Position numbers and translations under genes: made by a program. Shown here piece after piece: positions 7,361 to 11,540 of a stretch of 11,540 bases of DNA. Every line of letters begins with the position of its first letter. Position 1 is the stretch's first letter. The stretch is from positions 1-11,540 of the forward strand of contig JAEWTK010000094.1 of the NCBI GenBank assembly GCA_023459535.1, given 5' to 3'. This stretch comes from Pseudomonadota bacterium. GTDB lineage: Bacteria; Pseudomonadota; Gammaproteobacteria; Burkholderiales; Methylophilaceae. The notes under the pieces were generated by a model, which searched no databases, had not been told where the DNA came from, and worked only from the letters and a program-made list of their open reading frames with translations.

Positions 7361-7432
7361 TTAACGGTTACAAACGTACATCGTAACTTCGAAACCGAAA
7401 CGCATTTCAGTAGCAGCTGGTTTTGTCCACAT
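7361..7432 (-). CDS. pqqA: PQQ precursor peptide PqqA (23 aa)
   Basis: Ribosomally made precursor of the cofactor pyrroloquinoline quinone. PqqE cross-links its conserved Glu and Tyr, and later Pqq enzymes cut these out and complete the ring system. The peptide starts [12 protein letters not shown] and ends [11 protein letters not shown]. It carries the invariant E-V-T-x-Y core with Glu15 and Tyr19, and its 23-residue length is typical. ATG 7432 is preceded by AAGGAG with 7 nt spacing, a strong ribosome site. The gene stands alone: the flanking sequence holds no pqqB, C, D or E, and a strong terminator follows 20 nt past the stop, so the biosynthesis genes must be elsewhere. Upstream on the same strand are ccdA and a thioredoxin gene, 155 nt away, with a small hairpin in the leader. 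It is easily missed because of its size. Very sure by motif. Confidence 0.95.
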   Translation of the reverse strand: MWTKPAATEMRFGFEVTMYVCNR

Positions 7433-7587
7433 GATGTCTCTCCTTGTGTTGGTTGATTAACTAACAACATGGTGTTGTTGTTCGTATGAGTGCATTCTGC
7501 GCTCGAAGTTTGCCTGCGACCCTGTACACAATCATGATTCGGACCTCATGATTTTCATTAGTCTGAATCCTGATTGTCGCCGGAAAG
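7433..7587 (-). promoter_or_regulatory. pqqA leader/upstream region with hairpin and palindrome
   Basis: 155-nt gap between ccdA and pqqA. In the minus-strand direction it holds a perfect 10-bp palindrome AATCATGATT (7530-7539) with a second TCATGATT copy at 7546-7553, and a hairpin AACAACA-CCA-TGTTGTT (7463-7479) about 18 nt upstream of the pqqA ribosome site. I could not pick a convincing -35/-10 pair. PqqA is usually needed in excess over the Pqq enzymes, so a separate promoter here is expected but not shown. Confidence 0.4.
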
Positions 7588-8316
7588 CTAGAAACGTACG
7601 GAAAGATTGATCAGCCATTCCGGCAATATATCCAGCGCCAGGCTTTCCAATTGTTTGTCCCAACCCATGATGATCATGATGCCGACCAGCAACAACAGTA
7701 CGCCCAGTATCTTCTTGCCGGTCTGTCCGGCGAGCAGAAGCTTGTCGCGGAAGCGCATCATGGCTTGGCGCGAGAGTAGCCCGAGCAGGATCAAGGGAAC
7801 GCCGGCGCCGATGCCGAACAGTGCCATGACCAGCGTGATATGCCAGAGGCTTTCGCCCTGACTGGCAAGGGTGATGACGGCGCCAAGTGTCGGGCCGACA
7901 CAGGGGCTCCAGACCACGCCCAGAATCAGCCCCAGCATGAATTGTCCGCTGAGCGAATCAGTGGATATCCGGTTCAGCAAGGACTGCCCGGAATTGCTGA
8001 AGCCGGAAGCTGCGACCGCGAAACGCTCCTGCAGGGCGGAGGACAGCAATATGATGCCGAAACCGATCAGGAGGACTGCCGCAACCACGCGGAAAGTTTC
8101 CTGATCCAGCCCCAGGGAAGCGCCCAACGTGGCGAGGAATACGCCAACGACGGTGAAGGAGAGCGCCAGGCCGCCCGCCAGCGCGTAAGGTCCGAGTTTA
8201 TGCGTGTTCAGTGCCGATGTGATCAGGATGGGGATCAGCGGTAGCACGCAAGGCGATAGTGTGGAAAGGCTGCCTGCGACCAGGCTGAAGAAATAGGTGC
8301 TGAGGGCGGAGAGCAT
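7588..8316 (-). CDS. ccdA: CcdA-type membrane thiol/disulfide transporter (DsbD transmembrane domain family)
   Basis: Inner-membrane protein that takes electrons from cytoplasmic thioredoxin and hands them to periplasmic thiol partners, used in cytochrome c maturation or periplasmic disulfide repair. 242 residues with about six hydrophobic helices, the usual size for stand-alone CcdA. The two conserved redox cysteines sit in matching motifs, SPCVLP (Cys23) and SPCVGP (Cys139), as expected of the duplicated CcdA fold. It lacks the periplasmic domains of full-length DsbD. It starts 6 nt after the thioredoxin stop with no clear ribosome site, so it is probably translationally coupled to that gene. 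Its likely electron acceptor is therefore the upstream periplasmic thioredoxin-like protein. Family sure; the gene name is used in the family sense. Confidence 0.93.
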   Translation of the reverse strand: MLSALSTYFFSLVAGSLSTLSPCVLPLIPILITSALNTHKLGPYALAGGLALSFTVVGVFLATLGASLGLDQETFRVVAAVLLIGFGIILLSSALQERFAVAASGFSNSGQSLLNRISTDSLSGQFMLGLILGVVWSPCVGPTLGAVITLASQGESLWHITLVMALFGIGAGVPLILLGLLSRQAMMRFRDKLLLAGQTGKKILGVLLLLVGIMIIMGWDKQLESLALDILPEWLINLSVRF

Positions 8317-8322
8317 GTTGGT

Positions 8323-8703
8323 TTACAGCGCTTTTTGCAGCAGTTTGCGGATACCCTCGCGCGAGGTGTCGCTGGTGCTGCGGCCGACTTCCTTGCCGTC
8401 CTTGAATACTATGAGGGTGGCTTGTCTTTGTACCTTGAATGATCTGACGATGTCTTTCTGATCGTCGTAATCAACACGCAGGGCAGTGATGCCTGCAAAT
8501 TCCTTCTCTTTCAATAGGCCATTGACGATCGGCACCTGAGCGCGGCAGGTCGAACACCAGGTGGCATGGATTTCGACCAGTGTCGGCTTGCCGTCTTTTT
8601 GTAAGGCGTCGAAAGCTTCTTGCGAGTAAGTTCTTGCCTCGGCCAGTGCGGTGCCGGAAAAAAGCAGGCTGAGTAATGCCAATGCAGAGAGTAGGCGTTT
8701 CAT
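8323..8703 (-). CDS. Periplasmic thioredoxin-like protein with WCSTC motif, lacking cis-proline
   Basis: 126 residues. Residues 1-21 are a Sec signal peptide (MKRLLSALALLSLLF, cut near ALA), so the thioredoxin domain lies in the periplasm. The redox motif is ATWCSTCRAQ with Cys50 and Cys53. The later strand reads QRQATLIVFKDGKEVGR, where thioredoxins have a cis-proline before Thr; here it is Ala95. The protein probably receives electrons from the CcdA homologue encoded 6 nt downstream and reduces a periplasmic substrate: apocytochrome c, a quinoprotein disulfide or a sulfenic acid. The lost cis-proline could change substrate release or metal binding. ATG 8703 has GAGGAG with 6 nt spacing. The gene diverges from cstA. 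The fold is sure; the partner is inferred from gene order. Confidence 0.92.
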   Translation of the reverse strand: MKRLLSALALLSLLFSGTALAEARTYSQEAFDALQKDGKPTLVEIHATWCSTCRAQVPIVNGLLKEKEFAGITALRVDYDDQKDIVRSFKVQRQATLIVFKDGKEVGRSTSDTSREGIRKLLQKAL

Positions 8704-8780
8704 GAGAGTCTCCTCGGTTCGGTTGGTTGAGATGTCAATTAGTCCTTGATCAGGTTCAGACCTTACAAATGTTTGGCAGT

Positions 8781-8811
8781 TTGCCTAATCAGGCCATCGC
8801 TCCTTTATACT
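8781..8811 (+). promoter_or_regulatory. Possible cstA promoter
   Basis: TTGCCT (8781-8786) and TATACT (8806-8811, 5 of 6 to the -10 consensus) with a long 19-bp spacer. Predicted start is near 8818, with a leader of about 34 nt. The -10 is good and the spacing is poor, so an activator may be needed. GCCT-AATC-AGGC (8783-8794) overlaps the -35. Confidence 0.35.
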
Positions 8812-8851
8812 TCCGGCTGATTCTCAGTGAGTTTAAGAGCAGGCATTGAAC

Positions 8852-10909
8852 ATGAATAACATACTGAAAAACTTTATCTGGGTGGCAATCGCCATCATCG
8901 GGGCCGGGGCGGTCGGGGGGATTGCGCTGAATCGGGGCGAGAGCATCAACGCCATGTGGTTCGTTACCGCCGCGCTCTGTGTTTACGCCATTGCCTATCG
9001 ATTCTATTCCGCCTGGATTGCCACCAAGGTTCTGCTGGTGGACGAGACGCGGGCGACGCCGGCCGAGCGGCTGAATAACGGCCGCGATTATGTGCCGACC
9101 AATCGCTGGATCGTTTTTGGTCACCATTTTGCCGCCATTGCCGGGCCCGGGCCGCTGATCGGTCCGACGCTGGCCGCGCAGTTCGGCTACTTGCCAGGCA
9201 CGCTGTGGATACTGATCGGTGCGGTGCTGGGCGGTGCCGTGCAGGATATGGTGACGCTGTTTCTGTCGACTCGCCGCAACGGCCGCAGCCTTGGCCAGAT
9301 GGCGCGCGATGAGCTGGGACCGATCGGCGGCATTGCCGCGCTGATCGGTACGCTGGCCATCATGATCATTCTTATCGCCGTGCTCGGTCTGGTGGTGGTT
9401 AACGCCATGAAGCACAGTCCGTGGGCGACATCCACCGTGGCGGCGACCATCCCGATCGCCGTCGTCGTCGGCCTCTATATGCGCAATTTCCGTCCCGGCA
9501 ACGTGCTGGAGGCCTCGCTACTCGGTGTCGTGCTGTTGTTGCTGGCGGTCGCCGCCGGCGGCTGGATCGACCATCAGCCTGGCCTGCGCACGCTGTTCGA
9601 CCATGATGGCCTGCCGCTCGCCATCGGCGTCATCATCTACGGTTTCGCGGCCGCTATCCTGCCGGTCTGGTTGCTGCTGGCGCCGCGCGATTATCTTTCC
9701 ACCTTCATGAAGCTGGGCACCATCATGCTGTTGGCACTCGCCATCATCATCATGCAGCCGGAAGTGAAGATGCCGGCGCTGACCCAGTTCATCGACGGTA
9801 GCGGTCCCATCTTCGGCGGCGCATTGTTTCCCTTCGTTTTCATCACCGTTGCCTGCGGCGCCATCTCCGGCTTTCATGCGCTGATCTCCTCCGGCACCAC
9901 GCCCAAGCTGCTGGCCAATGAGCGAGATATCCGCATGATCGGCTACGGCAGCATGCTGCTTGAATCCTTCGTCGCCATCATGGCGATGATCGCTGCCACC
10001 GTGCTCGATCCGGGCGTGTTCTTCGCTATCAACAGTCCGGCTGGCGTGGTCGGCCGCGATGCGGCGACAGCAGTGGCGACCATCAACTCCTGGGGCTATG
10101 CGGTGACAGTCGAGCAGATGGAGAACCTGGCGCGGCAGATGGGCGAGACCACGCTGTTCGCCCGCACCGGCGGCGCGCCATCGCTGGCGGTCGGCATGGC
10201 CAGCATCTTCAGCAGCGCCTTCGGTCAAAGCATGCTGTCGTTCTGGTATCACTTCGCCATCATGTTCGAGGCGGTGTTCATCCTGACCACGCTGGATGCC
10301 GGCACCCGCGTCGGCCGCTTCATGCTGCAGGACATCCTGGGCAATTTCTCCCGCAGGCTGGGCGAAACGTCCTGGTATCCGTCGGTGATTTTCAGCAGCG
10401 CGCTGGTGGTGGCGGGCTGGGGCTATTTTCTCTATATCGGTGTCATCGACCCCAACGGCGGCGTCAACATCCTCTGGCCGCTGTTCGGCATCGCCAACCA
10501 GATGCTGGCGGCGATCGCCCTTTGCGTCGGCACCGCCATCCTGATCAAAAGCGGTCGCCTGAAATATGCCTGGGTCACGGGTTTGCCGTTGCTGTGGCTG
10601 GTGATCGTTACCACTACCGCGGCCTGGCAGAAGGTGTTCAGTCCGGACGTCCGCATCGGCTTCTATGCCGCAGCCAACGACATGGCGACTAGGCTGGCGG
10701 CCGGCACGCTGACGCCGGAGCAGGCACGGGTCGCACCGCAGCTCATCTTCAACCAGCAGCTTGATGCGTGGCTGACCATGTTCTTCATCGCCGTGCTGTG
10801 GATCGTCATTCTCGACATGTTGCGCGTCAGCTATCGTCACCTCGCCGGCAAGCCGGTGCCGAATGTCAGCGAGACGCCTTATGAAGCAAGTAGACTGGGG
10901 AAGGTCTAG
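8852..10909 (+). CDS. cstA: CstA-family transporter (pyruvate/peptide uptake)
   Basis: Multi-spanning inner-membrane transporter of the carbon starvation family. E. coli members CstA and BtsT take up pyruvate, and CstA has also been linked to peptide uptake. 685 residues, close to E. coli CstA (701). Family blocks: YRFYSAWIATKVL, NRWIVFGHHFAAIAGPGPLI, GPTLAAQFGYLPG, GAVQDMVTLFLSTRRNGRSL, FHALISSGTTPKLL and DAGTRVGRFMLQDILG. ATG 8852 is chosen; an in-frame TTG at 8846 would add only two residues, and AGG about 8 nt before the ATG serves as a weak ribosome site. A DUF898 gene follows after 47 nt with no terminator, so the two may be co-transcribed. In a methylotroph the physiological substrate is uncertain. 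Confidence 0.95.
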   Translation: MNNILKNFIWVAIAIIGAGAVGGIALNRGESINAMWFVTAALCVYAIAYRFYSAWIATKVLLVDETRATPAERLNNGRDYVPTNRWIVFGHHFAAIAGPGPLIGPTLAAQFGYLPGTLWILIGAVLGGAVQDMVTLFLSTRRNGRSLGQMARDELGPIGGIAALIGTLAIMIILIAVLGLVVVNAMKHSPWATSTVAATIPIAVVVGLYMRNFRPGNVLEASLLGVVLLLLAVAAGGWIDHQPGLRTLFDHDGLPLAIGVIIYGFAAAILPVWLLLAPRDYLSTFMKLGTIMLLALAIIIMQPEVKMPALTQFIDGSGPIFGGALFPFVFITVACGAISGFHALISSGTTPKLLANERDIRMIGYGSMLLESFVAIMAMIAATVLDPGVFFAINSPAGVVGRDAATAVATINSWGYAVTVEQMENLARQMGETTLFARTGGAPSLAVGMASIFSSAFGQSMLSFWYHFAIMFEAVFILTTLDAGTRVGRFMLQDILGNFSRRLGETSWYPSVIFSSALVVAGWGYFLYIGVIDPNGGVNILWPLFGIANQMLAAIALCVGTAILIKSGRLKYAWVTGLPLLWLVIVTTTAAWQKVFSPDVRIGFYAAANDMATRLAAGTLTPEQARVAPQLIFNQQLDAWLTMFFIAVLWIVILDMLRVSYRHLAGKPVPNVSETPYEASRLGKV

Positions 10910-10956
10910 CGTCAATACGCTGGGAATAATAAAAACAATCAGGGAGTTATAACAAG

Positions 10957-11540
10957 ATGGATGATAAAAAGCCATTTTCCTTTACCGGCACTGGCAGCGA
11001 GTATTTCAAGATCTGGATCGTCAACCTCATGTTGACCATCGTCACCTTTGGTATCTACTCGGCTTGGGCCAAAGTCCGGCGCTTGCAGTATTTCTACCGC
11101 AATACCTGGCTGAACGAGGCCAATTTCGATTATCACGGCGATCCGACGGCCATCCTCAAGGGGCGGGTGCTGGCGGTGATACTGCTCAGTGCGTACAACC
11201 TGAGCAGTGGTTTGTCGCCGATTTTCGGGCTGCTCTTCCTGATTCCGCTGATGCTGGTGATGCCCGTGCTGCTCTACAAGTCCCTGCGTTTCCGTGCCAT
11301 CAACAGCAGCTATAGCGGCTTGCGCTTCGGTTTTTCCGCCCGGCTGCCGGAAGCCTACAAGACCTTTCTGTTGTGGCCGATATTGGCGTTTCTTACGTTG
11401 TTCGCACTGGTGCCGTCCGCTCATCATCGATTGCGGCTATTCCAGCACGGCAACGCCCGCTTCGGCGCCAGCCGGTTCAGTTTCCATGCCGGTGTTGGCA
11501 GCTTCTATGCGCTTTACGGCAAAACGCTGTTGCTGATGAT
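10957..11540 (+). CDS. DUF898/YjgN-family membrane protein (partial, 3' end outside window)
   Basis: Uncharacterised inner-membrane family, E. coli YjgN type. 194 codons are visible before the window ends. The start MDDKKPFSFTGTGSEYFKIW and the following TFGIYSAWAKVRRLQYFYRNTW are the family signature, and DYHGDP, YKSLRFRAINSSYSGLRF and GNARFGASRFSFH are further conserved pieces. At least four hydrophobic segments are present: about 19-37, 70-85, 88-108 and 138-152. ATG 10957 has AGGGAG about 10 nt upstream, slightly far but usable. It follows cstA by 47 nt. In many proteobacteria a DUF898 gene is followed by an M48-type metallopeptidase gene, which would lie past the window here. Function unknown; family assignment good. 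Confidence 0.9.
   Translation, partial: MDDKKPFSFTGTGSEYFKIWIVNLMLTIVTFGIYSAWAKVRRLQYFYRNTWLNEANFDYHGDPTAILKGRVLAVILLSAYNLSSGLSPIFGLLFLIPLMLVMPVLLYKSLRFRAINSSYSGLRFGFSARLPEAYKTFLLWPILAFLTLFALVPSAHHRLRLFQHGNARFGASRFSFHAGVGSFYALYGKTLLLM

Noticed and set aside
8846-8851. TTG at 8846 as the cstA start
   Set aside because: An ATG two codons downstream gives a standard start with an equally good AGG upstream; the difference is two residues.
9518-10975. 485-codon open frame antisense to cstA
   Set aside because: It is a shadow of the strongly biased cstA codons, rich in His/Gln/Asp/Arg with no membrane or domain signature.

Overview
The window looks like chromosomal DNA of a Gram-negative betaproteobacterium, most likely a methylotroph of the Methylophilaceae type (Methylovorus/Methylobacillus-like). 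This is inference. It rests on a PqqA peptide ending in YVCNR, a periplasmic PQQ-dependent dehydrogenase, membrane malate:quinone oxidoreductase, a CcdA/thioredoxin pair and a G+C content that looks like the mid-to-high 50s by eye. No tRNA, rRNA, insertion sequence, prophage or CRISPR array is visible, and both window ends cut through genes.

Layout. Minus strand, 1-1497: the 5' part of an MsbA-like ABC exporter half-transporter, cut by the window edge just after the LSGGQ signature. Minus strand, 1578-2717: a secreted soluble PQQ sugar dehydrogenase (Asd/YliI type), probably co-transcribed with the exporter. A 145-nt divergent spacer holds a good sigma70-like promoter whose -10 box lies inside a perfect palindrome. 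It drives mqo on the plus strand (2863-4392). Plus strand, 4611-7271: an 886-residue protein with an unusual architecture: a small helical N-terminal domain, a roughly 345-residue Ala/Glu/Lys/Arg coiled coil, one membrane helix and an AsmA-like periplasmic domain. A strong bidirectional hairpin terminator (7311-7340) separates it from a convergent minus-strand set: pqqA (23 aa, 7361-7432), a CcdA-type membrane thiol transporter (7588-8316) and a periplasmic thioredoxin-like protein (8323-8703). Diverging from these on the plus strand are a CstA-family transporter (8852-10909) and the first 194 codons of a DUF898/YjgN membrane protein (10957 to the window end).

How the parts may work together. 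Mqo feeds electrons from malate into the quinone pool. The soluble dehydrogenase needs PQQ, and PqqA is the ribosomally made precursor of PQQ, so the window holds both a PQQ precursor gene and a PQQ user. The thioredoxin-CcdA pair would carry reducing equivalents across the inner membrane to the periplasm, for cytochrome c maturation or for disulfides in periplasmic (quino)enzymes. CstA imports pyruvate or peptides. The AsmA-like protein probably acts at the envelope. The features most worth a second look are the coiled-coil/AsmA fusion, the lone pqqA next to the thiol-redox pair, the thioredoxin whose cis-proline is replaced by alanine, and the palindrome over the mqo promoter.
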